A stretch of 64,000 nt of DNA from UBA10649 sp963700255. GTDB taxonomy: Bacteria; Actinomycetota; Actinomycetes; S36-B12. The first letter of the stretch is position 1, and every line of letters starts with the position of its first letter. The stretch is taken from contig CAVOWW010000024.1 in NCBI GenBank assembly GCA_963700255.1, positions 186,001-250,000 on the forward strand, written 5' to 3'. The position numbers and the translations under genes are program-made. Below, in pieces: positions 1 through 7,544 of the stretch. Below the pieces are notes generated by a model. That model made no database searches and had not been told where the DNA came from. It worked only from the letters and a program-made list of their open reading frames with translations.

Positions 1-539
1 GCCGCGTCCTCGAGGAAGGCCAGGTTGATGTGACGCGCGGGCGACGCGGAGCCGTCAGCTGGGGTCACGGCGAACGAGGTCTCGTTCGCTGCCAGGTCGA
101 TCGACCCGGCGAAGCGGAAGGTGAGGCCAGAAGCCTCGGTCCACTGCGCGAAGGCGTACTCGAGGTTGGCCAGCTGTCGTGCGGCCATGTCCTCGCCGAG
201 GCCGATGGTGTCGACGCTCCACGTGATGGCGGTGGGGCAGGAGGCCCATCCGCTGTTCGTGTAGGCGGGCAGCTGGCTGGCGAAGATCGAGGTGAAGTCG
301 GTGGGGGAGGCGGTGACTGCGGGGGCGGCGGCGACGACGGCGACTGCGGCGCGAGGTGCCTTCGCCGTCGAGGTGCTCTTGGCGGGCTTGGCGTCGCGCG
401 ACCTGGCGGCCATCGTCGCGGCCTGATCGCTCGTGGTGGCGGGGGCGGTCGATGCGGCCAGGCCGGTGAGGAGGGCGAAGGCGGCCAGGGCAGACGACGC
501 GACGGCGATCCGGCGCTTGGCGGCTGCGGTCCCGGTCAT
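1..539 (-). CDS. Secreted metalloprotease-like protein, 3' end cut by window start
   Basis: The ATG at 539 is preceded by a GGAGAGG ribosome binding site. The first ~30 residues form a signal peptide (KRR, then an Ala/Leu-rich core ending near AAS-TAPA). A ~40-residue Ala/Pro/Lys-rich linker follows. The mature part has a CPTAITWSVDT segment and a WTEASGLTFRF segment, resembling the N-terminal part of matrixin-type (M10-like) secreted zinc proteases. The HExxH active site would lie past the window edge, so the protease assignment is unproven. At least 179 residues are present. The gene is divergent from the unknown gene at 992, with a palindrome-rich 450-base region between them. Confidence 0.6.
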   Translation of the reverse strand, partial: MTGTAAAKRRIAVASSALAAFALLTGLAASTAPATTSDQAATMAARSRDAKPAKSTSTAKAPRAAVAVVAAAPAVTASPTDFTSIFASQLPAYTNSGWASCPTAITWSVDTIGLGEDMAARQLANLEYAFAQWTEASGLTFRFAGSIDLAANETSFAVTPADGSASPARHINLAFLEDA

Positions 540-991
540 CTGTCTCACCTCTCCTCTTCCTCACTGAGAATTCTCCATGTCCAGACATGTTCGGTCAAGA
601 TGACCGAACAACAAGAAATGACCGAAATCAGTATTGACGCAAGAGGAATCAGCGGAGTTCATGACTGGATTCGGGGGACGCTGCTGGGACTTACGTCCCA
701 AAACGGACAGCAATGAATGATCGGTCAATATGACTGAATGGGCGTTTTGACCGGGTCCAAATGGTGGGGAACCCGCATTTGACCCCTCAAATCACCCTGA
801 ATCACCCAATCGGTCAGCAGCGGTGCGGCCTGACCGGCGGCGGCCCACGGCTCGGGAGTCGGCTCGGGAGCCCCCCGGGGCCCCGTTGCGAACCGGTTGC
901 GGCATTGATGTGCGACCGGAGGCAAAGCGCACGAGAATGGGAAGTGCACAGCCGCTCATGCTGGTCATCTCACCGCGTGAAGGAGCGCATC
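540..991. promoter_or_regulatory. Palindrome-rich intergenic control region, no gene seen
   Basis: This is 450 bases between divergent genes, less GC-rich than its surroundings. A perfect 10-base inverted repeat (half-site TGTTCGGTCA, 3-base spacer) lies at 588-610. A near-copy (TCGGTCA / TGACTGA, 3-base spacer) lies at 721-737. A further TGACCGA half-site is at about 619 and a wider-spaced CGGTCA / TGACCG pair at about 810-836. A separate imperfect inverted repeat spans 753-785. The long open frame across 30-716 overlaps the palindromes and the opposite gene and is not coding. Repeated half-sites with constant spacing are typical of operators for a dimeric regulator; which one is unknown. 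Confidence 0.6.
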
Positions 992-1492
992 ATGAAGAGC
1001 AACGGGTCCAGCCCGAACCGCCTCAGCCGCACTGCCGCCAAGGAAGTCCCGCATCGCACGGATGAGCGGTTCTTCGCTGCCAAGGCAGACGTCAAGAAGG
1101 CCTGTGAGGACCTCCTTCACGACCTGCGACATTCATCGGCGCATGCGCCGATGGTCGCCGACCTCGTGACCGCCGTGAATCGTGTGCAGCAGCAACTCAA
1201 GGACATCACCCCAGACGAGCCCAAGGCCAGCTCGGCCGTGCGTGACATGGGCAAGGAGGTCCAGCACCTCCAGCTCGCCGAGACCTGGGTCTCGGCGACG
1301 GAGCGCGTCCTCACCCGCCTCGGGGCCAACGGCTCCCATGAGGAGCGCGACCGCCTTCTCGAGGCCCAGGACACGGTGATGTGGTGCGTGCGGGCCCAGC
1401 GCTGGGACGGCGAGCTGACCGCCGCGACGACCGATCTCAAGAAGCTGGTGCAGGAGGCTGAGGCGCACGCCGCCCGCGTCGCCGCTGGCTGA
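992..1492 (+). CDS. Hypothetical protein, alpha-helical, 166 aa
   Basis: The start is the ATG at 992, preceded by AAGGAG seven bases upstream; the longer frame from 761 has no such signal and runs through the palindromic region. The protein is charged and almost entirely helix-forming, begins with a Lys/Arg/Ser-rich tail, and has no signal peptide, membrane segment or recognisable motif. One Cys lies near residue 35 and an MWCVRAQRW segment near residue 130. It converges on the GGDEF gene with only two bases between the stops. I do not recognise the family. Confidence 0.65.
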   Translation: MKSNGSSPNRLSRTAAKEVPHRTDERFFAAKADVKKACEDLLHDLRHSSAHAPMVADLVTAVNRVQQQLKDITPDEPKASSAVRDMGKEVQHLQLAETWVSATERVLTRLGANGSHEERDRLLEAQDTVMWCVRAQRWDGELTAATTDLKKLVQEAEAHAARVAAG

Positions 1493-1494
1493 CC

Positions 1495-2478
1495 TCAGGC
1501 ATCGCCCCGCAACTCGTTCTTGCGCCGGTAGAGGTCAGCGTCCGCTTGGGACATGGCCTCGTCGAAGTCGGACCGGGACGGCCACCGCGCCACGCCGTAG
1601 CTCCACTCCACGGGACTGGCGCGGCGGATCCGGTCGATCACCGGCCCCACCCCGTCGGGTCCGAGCTGGTCCAGGACGAGGACGAACTCGTCGCCGCCGC
1701 TGCGGACCGCCAGGTCCTCCGGGCGGATCGACGCCAGGCACGCCTGGCCGAACTCATGGAGCGCGCGGTCGCCCGCCTGATGGCCCAGCCGGTCGTTCAG
1801 CGCCTTGAAATCGTCCATGTCGATGATGACGAGGCACCGCTCCCGTCCTCGGCGGTCCGCGTCATCGGCCGCGAGCATGGCCTCCAGCCCCCTGCGGTTG
1901 GTCAGTCCGGTGAGCTGGTCAGTGGTCGCCACCGACTCCAGGGCCTGCACCAGCGTCGACAGCACCATGACCACGACGAAGCTGGTCCCGATGATGAGGA
2001 CCCACGGGCCGAGCATGCTGGGCCAGCCGCTCATCGCCAGGGCGAGGGCGTAGGCCACGCCCATGGCCGCGACGTAGCCGAATGCGACCCGACGGGGCAT
2101 CCAGTAGGCGACGTAGAGGGTGAGCGTGAGGTACGCGATGCCCGATGTCACGGCGCCCTGGGGCAGAGCCGAGAACGCAACCAGAGCGGTGGCGCTGACG
2201 ATGGTCGCCGCGACGCTGAGATGCAGGAACCATGCCGGGGTCCGGGCCCGCAGGAGCAGCAGGACGGTGACGTTGGCTACCGCGTAGAGGGCCAGGGCAA
2301 GGAAGAGCGGGCGGGGTGAGTCCGGTGCCGGAGGGAGCGCGAGCGCATAGGCCAGATTGGCGGCGCCGACCGCCTCGAATGCTGCGAGCGTCCACACCGG
2401 GCCGGGCATCCCGGCGACGGGGTGGTCGAGCCGCGAGTTCTCGAGGCCGATCGTCCAGGGAACCGCAGCTCGCGTCAT
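1495..2478 (-). CDS. Membrane-anchored diguanylate cyclase (GGDEF)
   Basis: This 327-residue protein has about six hydrophobic segments (roughly residues 28-175) followed by a C-terminal GGDEF domain (about 185-320). The active-site motif is an intact GGDEF at 261-265, and an RxxD product-inhibition site (RPED, 252-255) sits exactly five residues before it. It should make cyclic di-GMP from two GTP at the inner face of the membrane. No EAL or PAS domain is visible. The ATG at 2478 is four bases after the stop of the S51 peptidase gene, so the two are probably translationally coupled. A longer open frame reaching 2670 overlaps the peptidase gene and is not used. Confidence 0.85.
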   Translation of the reverse strand: MTRAAVPWTIGLENSRLDHPVAGMPGPVWTLAAFEAVGAANLAYALALPPAPDSPRPLFLALALYAVANVTVLLLLRARTPAWFLHLSVAATIVSATALVAFSALPQGAVTSGIAYLTLTLYVAYWMPRRVAFGYVAAMGVAYALALAMSGWPSMLGPWVLIIGTSFVVVMVLSTLVQALESVATTDQLTGLTNRRGLEAMLAADDADRRGRERCLVIIDMDDFKALNDRLGHQAGDRALHEFGQACLASIRPEDLAVRSGGDEFVLVLDQLGPDGVGPVIDRIRRASPVEWSYGVARWPSRSDFDEAMSQADADLYRRKNELRGDA

Positions 2479-2482
2479 GGGC

Positions 2483-3217
2483 TCAGGCCGCCCCCACGCC
2501 CAGCCGGGTCTCGACCACCTGGCCCGCTGTGCGCTCGACGCGGTAGGCGGCCGGCCCGTTCGTCGGATCGGGATCGGGCAGGTCGGAGACGACCTCGACG
2601 GGCTCGACCCCCTCGTACAGCAGGCCGATGCGATCGTCGGTCGCGTAGGACAGGGGGAGCGCCGCCTCACTCACGAACTGGTGCAGCAAGGGCCGGCGCT
2701 GCTCCTCGGAGTCGTAGTGCACCCCGTTGCCGTAGGGCAGGAACGCGAGGCCGTTGTCGACGAGCCGCAGTTCGGGCCCGAACGAGTCGGTCGTGCCACC
2801 CACGTGCCAGCAGATCGACCCGGCGCTGACACCGCCGAGCACCGCACCGCGCTCCCATGCGTCCGACATGGCCTCGTCGACGCCGTGCAACCGCCACAGG
2901 GCGAGCAGGTTCGCGACGCTTCCGCCCCCGACCCACACCACGTCCGCCGAGCCCAGGACATCGGCTGGCTCGCGGTTCGGCTGGGGGAAGAGAGCGAGGT
3001 GGTCGACGTCGCAGCCGGCATCGGCCAGGGCGGAGTACATCATCGTCAGGTAGGAGGAGTCGTCACCGCTGGCCGTGAGGACCAGGCACACGCGCGGGCG
3101 GATCGCCCCGCTGAGCTCGAGGGCGCGCAGCATGATGCCGCCCGGCGTGAGGACGCCCCACCGATCTGTCGGCAGGAACCCGCCGCTGGAGGCGAGGATG
3201 CGGCGGGGCCGGCTCAC
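2483..3217 (-). CDS. Peptidase S51 family protein (dipeptidase E-like)
   Basis: A 244-residue cytoplasmic protein. The GGGSVANLLALW segment (about 98-108) and the nucleophile elbow GVSAGSICW (about 129-137, Ser131 expected catalytic) are characteristic of the S51 / class-I glutamine-amidotransferase-like fold. Family members cleave Asp-X dipeptides or cyanophycin; the substrate here is not evident. The GTG start at 3217 overlaps the TetR stop (GTGA), and the longer frame to 3592 is antisense-like overlap with the regulator. It sits between a TetR regulator and a diguanylate cyclase in a tightly packed operon. Confidence 0.85.
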   Translation of the reverse strand: MSRPRRILASSGGFLPTDRWGVLTPGGIMLRALELSGAIRPRVCLVLTASGDDSSYLTMMYSALADAGCDVDHLALFPQPNREPADVLGSADVVWVGGGSVANLLALWRLHGVDEAMSDAWERGAVLGGVSAGSICWHVGGTTDSFGPELRLVDNGLAFLPYGNGVHYDSEEQRRPLLHQFVSEAALPLSYATDDRIGLLYEGVEPVEVVSDLPDPDPTNGPAAYRVERTAGQVVETRLGVGAA

Positions 3218-3804
3218 GTCCGGGCGACGGTAGAGGCGTCGAGCGCGCCGTCGACGAAGGCGATGAGGGCCGTGGACTCCGGGACGACCGAGCTCTCGCC
3301 GCTCTCGATGCGCGCGATGGCGACGTCGACGACCCCCCAGACGTAGCGGGCCGTGCGCACGGAATCCGTGAAGCCCTCGGCGATGAGGGCGGAGACCAGG
3401 GGGGCGATGAGGTCCTGGTGAAGGGCCTGCACCTCGGCCCGCCGGGTCGGGGGCAGCTCCACCGTGCCCGCCGCGCGCAGCAGGGCGTGGCGCCCGTCGG
3501 CCACGTAGTCGAGCACGCCGTGGATCCACGCATGGATGCGCTGGCGGGGCGACATCCCCGGCCGTGCCGAGTCCGCCAGGACGTCGGACCACGCGCTCAT
3601 CTCGTCGACGAGGACATCGGCGATGAGCTCGGCGGCGCTGCTGTAGTACTCGTACACGGCCGAGCGTGACAGCCCGACCTCCTTGGCCACCTCGGCCACC
3701 GTGAACGAGCCGCCGCGCTGCATGAGCGTGGCTGCCGCGGACAGCAGCGCGTCACGGCGCAGTTCGCGATTCTCGGCAACGGTGGCAGCGGCGATCTTCG
3801 GCAC
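3214..3804 (-). CDS. TetR family transcriptional regulator
   Basis: A 196-residue protein with an N-terminal helix-turn-helix (about residues 28-60, with FTVAEVAKEVGLSRSAVYEYY) and a typical helical ligand-binding C-terminal domain. GTG at 3804 is preferred over the upstream ATG at 3870 because the extra 22 residues are Arg/Cys-rich and unlike the family. Its stop overlaps the S51 peptidase start (GTGA), so it heads a three-gene operon it probably autoregulates. It is divergent from the PLP decarboxylase gene at 3994, which could share the control region. Confidence 0.85.
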   Translation of the reverse strand: MPKIAAATVAENRELRRDALLSAAATLMQRGGSFTVAEVAKEVGLSRSAVYEYYSSAAELIADVLVDEMSAWSDVLADSARPGMSPRQRIHAWIHGVLDYVADGRHALLRAAGTVELPPTRRAEVQALHQDLIAPLVSALIAEGFTDSVRTARYVWGVVDVAIARIESGESSVVPESTALIAFVDGALDASTVART

Positions 3805-3993
3805 CGTCCTATTCTGCCCTGTCGGCAGGCTTGCGCACCTGCACCGCCGCAATTCGGACGTCCGGGGCATGGTCGGGCGGTTGGTGCGCCGTGAGGCGAG
3901 TCGCTAGCATCGCCGCACGGCGCCTGCTGGCAGGTGGGCTGACGGCGCGCCGCTCCGGGGCCTCACGCCTCGGGCGAGCGGAGGACCCACTCC

Positions 3994-5400
3994 ATGACCC
4001 CCGAACCCGTACCCTTCCTGCCCGCGCTGCCGATCGATGCCGATCGCATGCATCGCGCGGACCCCGAGATGGTGCAGGTGATCCTCAGCTACGTCGCGGA
4101 CCGGCTCCTGACCCCTGAGGTGCCGCTCGACGGCCTCGCCGACCGCGACCACCTCGACCAGGTCATCGAGGGCCTCATCACGGAGGAGGGCCACGACTTC
4201 CGGAAGGTCCTCGACGTCTACGCCAACCACCTCGCGCTGACCGTCCTCTCGGCGGACAGCCCGCGGATGTTCACCTTCATCCCGTCGGCGCCGACGAAGG
4301 CCTCCCTGCTGTTCGACATGGTCGTCTCGGCGGCGTCGCTCCAGGGGATCTCGTGGTTCGAGGCCGCCGGCGCCGTCATGGCCGAGAACCAGGTGCTGCG
4401 GACGCTGGCCGACATCGCCGGCATGCCCGCCTCGGCCGGCGGGGTGTTCGTCTCCGGCGGATCCGCCGGCAACCTCTCGGCGCTGGTGGTCGCGCGCGAC
4501 ACCCTTCGGCGCCGTCGGACGGAAGCGGGGCTGCCCGACATCCCACTGCGGGTCATCGTCAGCGACCAGTCGCACTCATCCATCACGAACGCGCTGAACA
4601 TCACGATGATGTCGGCGCTGGTCGTCGACACGCCGGATGGAGCCCTGACGGGGGCAGCGCTGCGCACCGCCCTCGCCGGTCGCAACGACCTCGACGACGT
4701 CTGCGCCATCGTGGCCACTGCCGGAACCACCAATGCAGGCATCATCGACGACATCGCCGGTGCGGGAGAGGTCGCCCGGGAGCACGGCTGGTGGCTGCAC
4801 GTCGACGGTGCCTATGGCGGCGCCGGCATGCTCGCGCCGGAGCTGCGTCATCGCTACGACGGCATCGAGCACGCCGACTCCATCGTCATGGATCCGCACA
4901 AGTGGTGGTTCGCGCCGTTCGACTCAGCGGCACTCCTGTACCGCGAACCGCGACTGGCCAAGGCCGTGCACACTCAGGACGCGTCCTACCTCGACGTCAT
5001 CCACGAGCACGAGTCGGACATCAATCCGAGCGACCTCGCGTACCACCTCACCCGTCGGGCGCGTGGGCTCCCACTGTGGTTCTCCATGGCGGTCAACGGC
5101 ATCGGCGCGTACCGCGAGGCCGTGCAGCACTCGCTCGAGATGGCCCGCTACGCCGCCGCCCGTCTGTCCGCGCACCCCGAGTGCGAGCTGATCCGCGACC
5201 CCGACCTCTCGGTGGTGCTGTTCCGCCGTCGCGGGTGGGGGCATGCCGAGTACGAGGCGTGGTCGCGCACCCTGCTCGAGGCGCAGCGGGCTTTCGTCAC
5301 GTCCAGCGGGTGGGACGGCGAGATCGTCGGACGCCTGGTCTTCCTGCACCCGGGGACCACGACCGACATGGTCGACGAGGTCATCGACGCGCTCGGGTAG
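3994..5400 (+). CDS. PLP-dependent group II decarboxylase (aromatic amino acid type)
   Basis: A 468-residue fold-type I PLP enzyme of the aromatic-L-amino-acid / tyrosine / glutamate decarboxylase superfamily. The Schiff-base lysine is in DPHKWW (Lys303), the PLP-nitrogen Asp in HVDGAYGG (Asp271), and the ring-stacking His in SDQSHSS (His194). The N-terminal helical domain (1-85) is present, so the protein is full length. The start ATG follows a GGAGG-containing stretch. It would decarboxylate an amino acid to an amine and CO2; the exact substrate cannot be read from the motifs. It lies 56 bases upstream of a six-TM protein that could export the product, which is inference from position only. 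Confidence 0.85.
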   Translation: MTPEPVPFLPALPIDADRMHRADPEMVQVILSYVADRLLTPEVPLDGLADRDHLDQVIEGLITEEGHDFRKVLDVYANHLALTVLSADSPRMFTFIPSAPTKASLLFDMVVSAASLQGISWFEAAGAVMAENQVLRTLADIAGMPASAGGVFVSGGSAGNLSALVVARDTLRRRRTEAGLPDIPLRVIVSDQSHSSITNALNITMMSALVVDTPDGALTGAALRTALAGRNDLDDVCAIVATAGTTNAGIIDDIAGAGEVAREHGWWLHVDGAYGGAGMLAPELRHRYDGIEHADSIVMDPHKWWFAPFDSAALLYREPRLAKAVHTQDASYLDVIHEHESDINPSDLAYHLTRRARGLPLWFSMAVNGIGAYREAVQHSLEMARYAAARLSAHPECELIRDPDLSVVLFRRRGWGHAEYEAWSRTLLEAQRAFVTSSGWDGEIVGRLVFLHPGTTTDMVDEVIDALG

Positions 5401-5456
5401 GTGAGGGCGGTCTCCTGCGGCCGCCTGCGTCGTGCCGGCTCTGGTTGGATCGGCTC

Positions 5457-6131
5457 GTGGGCTTCTGGGCGTTGCTGTGGCAGTCGATCCTGCTCGGGAC
5501 CGCCGCCGCGTTCACCCCGTCGCTGATCGCCCTGCAGATCCTCATCGTCTCGGGGGACCCGTGGCGACGTCGCTCGCTGGCGGTCGCCGTCGGCGCATCG
5601 TCCGCCTTCCTGCTCGTGGGGGCACTGCTGCTCTTCGGCTTCGCGCAGCTTCCTACCGTGGGCACGGGGGCGGATGACCCGATCGGCGCCTGGCTGCGGA
5701 TCGGTGCCGGCCTGGTGCTGCTTCCCGTCATCGCCTTCCTGCTCCGTCCGCATCCCGAGCTGCGCAACCGGGTCGAGGCCGACCTCCGGGGCTATGTCGC
5801 GCGCGCCTCGGCGTGGGTCTTCGTGGGAGTCGCGTTCGCGCTGAGCATCAAGGACCTGTCGTCATTCGTCGTCATGGCGCCCGCACTGCACGACATCGCG
5901 GTAGCCGACATCAACGTGGCCGAGCAGGCGCTCCTGCTGGCGGTCCTCTACGCGTTCGCCCTGTCACCGGTGCTCGCGCCGCCCGGGATGCGCCTCGTCT
6001 TCGGCCATCGCCTCGACGGGTTCTTCGCGGGTGCGTACCGGTTCACGCTGGACCACCAGTTCCAGCTGGTCGGTGCCATGTGCGCCGTGATCTCGGCCTA
6101 CCTCCTGATAAGCGGAATCGCCCGGCTCTGA
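5457..6131 (+). CDS. Six-TM membrane protein, GAP/LysE-like
   Basis: A 224-residue integral membrane protein with about six hydrophobic segments and a central cytoplasmic loop (about residues 95-115). The layout, with an AAAFTPSLIALQ motif in the first segment and an FVVMAP segment in the fourth, resembles the Sap/GAP (sulfolipid-addressing) and LysE-like exporters of actinobacteria. Annotation as an exporter is tentative. GTG at 5457 begins right before the first TM helix; the much longer frame from 4353 is antisense-like overlap with the decarboxylase. Its stop codon lies inside a strong hairpin terminator shared with bioY. Confidence 0.6.
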   Translation: MGFWALLWQSILLGTAAAFTPSLIALQILIVSGDPWRRRSLAVAVGASSAFLLVGALLLFGFAQLPTVGTGADDPIGAWLRIGAGLVLLPVIAFLLRPHPELRNRVEADLRGYVARASAWVFVGVAFALSIKDLSSFVVMAPALHDIAVADINVAEQALLLAVLYAFALSPVLAPPGMRLVFGHRLDGFFAGAYRFTLDHQFQLVGAMCAVISAYLLISGIARL

Positions 6132-6145
6132 GGAGCCGGGCGATT
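6116..6145. terminator. Bidirectional hairpin terminator
   Basis: A perfect 13-bp stem (6116-6128 with 6133-6145) and a TGAG loop straddles the stop codon of the membrane-protein gene and lies 16 bases beyond the bioY stop. No U-tract follows, as is usual in high-GC actinobacteria. Confidence 0.8.
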
Positions 6146-6160
6146 CGCAGAGAGGTTCGG

Positions 6161-6745
6161 TCAGGAGGTGAGGCCGGCCTTGCGCAGGCCCTTCCAGGTG
6201 AGGGGCAGGAGGCCGGCGGCAGCGGCGATCTTGATCGCGTCGCCGATGAGGAACGGAGTGAGGCCGAGGGCGATCGCGGTGGCCCAGTCGACGCCGAGGG
6301 CGAACTTCAGCCAGGTGACGCCGACGGCGTAGATGACGAGGTTGCCGACGACCATGAGTCCGGCGGTGCGCGTCACCGAACGGGTGGCCCCGTGCTCGGC
6401 GATCCGCCCGACGACGAAGGCGGCGAGGATGAAGCCGACGATGTAGCCGAAGCTGGGAGCGCTGAAGCCGGACGACCCCTCGGCGAACCACGGGATCCCC
6501 ACGACACCGGCGACCGCGTAGACGAGCATGGCGAGCACGCCTCGCATGGAGCCGAGGGCGGCACCGGTCAGCAGCACTGCGAAGGTCTGCAGCGTCAGCG
6601 GCACGGGGGTGAAGGGCAGCGGGATCGCGATCTGGGCGGACAGGCCGACGAAGGCGGCGCCACCGGCCACGAGCACGAGGTTGCGGACCCAGGTCTGCGC
6701 GACGACGTCGGCGAGCACGCGCGGTTGGGGTGCGGCGATGGCCAT
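6161..6745 (-). CDS. bioY: BioY biotin transporter, ECF S component
   Basis: A 194-residue six-TM protein. The IPLPFTPVPLTLQTFAVLL segment near residues 40-58 and the GYIVGF segment near 100 are hallmarks of BioY, the substrate-binding S component that brings biotin across the membrane. No dedicated ECF ATPase or T protein lies beside it, so it would work alone or with a shared energy module, possibly the ECF genes at 60.6-63.5 kb. Biotin is needed by the acyl-CoA carboxylase encoded by the nearby accD. The ATG at 6745 is the only plausible start. Confidence 0.92.
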   Translation of the reverse strand: MAIAAPQPRVLADVVAQTWVRNLVLVAGGAAFVGLSAQIAIPLPFTPVPLTLQTFAVLLTGAALGSMRGVLAMLVYAVAGVVGIPWFAEGSSGFSAPSFGYIVGFILAAFVVGRIAEHGATRSVTRTAGLMVVGNLVIYAVGVTWLKFALGVDWATAIALGLTPFLIGDAIKIAAAAGLLPLTWKGLRKAGLTS

Positions 6746-6907
6746 GGTTCCTCCGAGACTGGGTGGAAAGACATCCGAACCCTATCGAAACGTGCGGGGA
6801 GTCGGTGTCGCGATCGTGTCCGATGCCGTTATCCTCATCACACGTCCACTCGATCGTGGGCCCTTCAACGAGACCGCTGGGGAAGGCGAATCTCGAAGGA
6901 GGCAGCA

Positions 6908-7453
6908 GTGACGATCGTGGTGAACGCCAAGGGCGCGTCCGACGCCGGCCCCTCTATGGGTCCGGCCCGTGGCGTGATCTTCATCCATTCCTGCCCGCGC
7001 GCGGTCAGTCCGCATGTGGAGTGGGCGCTGGCCCATGTCTTCGGCACCCAGGTGGGCATCGACTGGGCCGAGCAGCCCGTCGCGCCCGGCGCCGTGCGCG
7101 CCGAGCTGATCTGGGGTGGACCCCAGGGCACCGGTGCCCGGATCGCCAGCGCGCTGCACCCCTTCCGCCACCTGCGGCACGAGGTCACCGAGGACCCGAG
7201 TCCGGGCCGCGAGGGGGAGCGCTTCTCGGCCACCCCGACCCTGGGCCTGTTCCGGGCGACGATCGGCGTCCATGGCGACGTCATGGTCCCCGAGGACCGA
7301 CTGCGGGCCGCGATGGTCCAGGCAGTGGTCACCGGCGACACCCTGGCCGACGAGATCGCCCGACTGATCGGGACCCCGTGGGACGAGGAGCTGGAGGCGT
7401 TCCGCTGCGCGCACGAAGGCTCCACCGTGCGGGTGCTCCACCAGGTCGTCTGA
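6908..7453 (+). CDS. DUF3145 domain-containing protein
   Basis: A 181-residue protein of the actinobacterial DUF3145 family; its function is unknown. The GTG at 6908 has an ideal AAGGAGG ribosome binding site. Recognisable segments are GVIFIHSCPRAVSPHVEWAL near residues 22-41 and RFSATPTLGLFRAT in the middle. No signal peptide or membrane segment is present. The gene commonly neighbours the FAS-II / acyl-CoA carboxylase cluster, as here, where it converges on accD. The long upstream frame starting at 5813 is overlap with other genes. Confidence 0.85.
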   Translation: MTIVVNAKGASDAGPSMGPARGVIFIHSCPRAVSPHVEWALAHVFGTQVGIDWAEQPVAPGAVRAELIWGGPQGTGARIASALHPFRHLRHEVTEDPSPGREGERFSATPTLGLFRATIGVHGDVMVPEDRLRAAMVQAVVTGDTLADEIARLIGTPWDEELEAFRCAHEGSTVRVLHQVV

Positions 7454-7544
7454 CTCGTTTGTCCCGCGGCGCGGGAGAGACGAGGCGAAACGCGCCGGAT
7501 CGGGCACTTATCGCTCGTTCGTCCCGCGAGGCGGGAGAAACGGG
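7454..7544. repeat. Two tandem hairpin repeats between convergent genes
   Basis: Two copies of a similar hairpin (7454-7484 and 7514-7544), each with the arm CTCGTTYGTCCCGC, a 3-base loop and the complementary arm GCGGGAGARACGRG, lie between the DUF3145 and accD stops. They are probably a transcription terminator serving both directions. The duplication of the whole hairpin is unusual. Confidence 0.6.

Noticed and set aside
30..716. A 228-codon plus-strand frame at the window start
   Set aside because: It is Gly/Arg-rich antisense of the secreted protein gene and runs through the operator palindromes.
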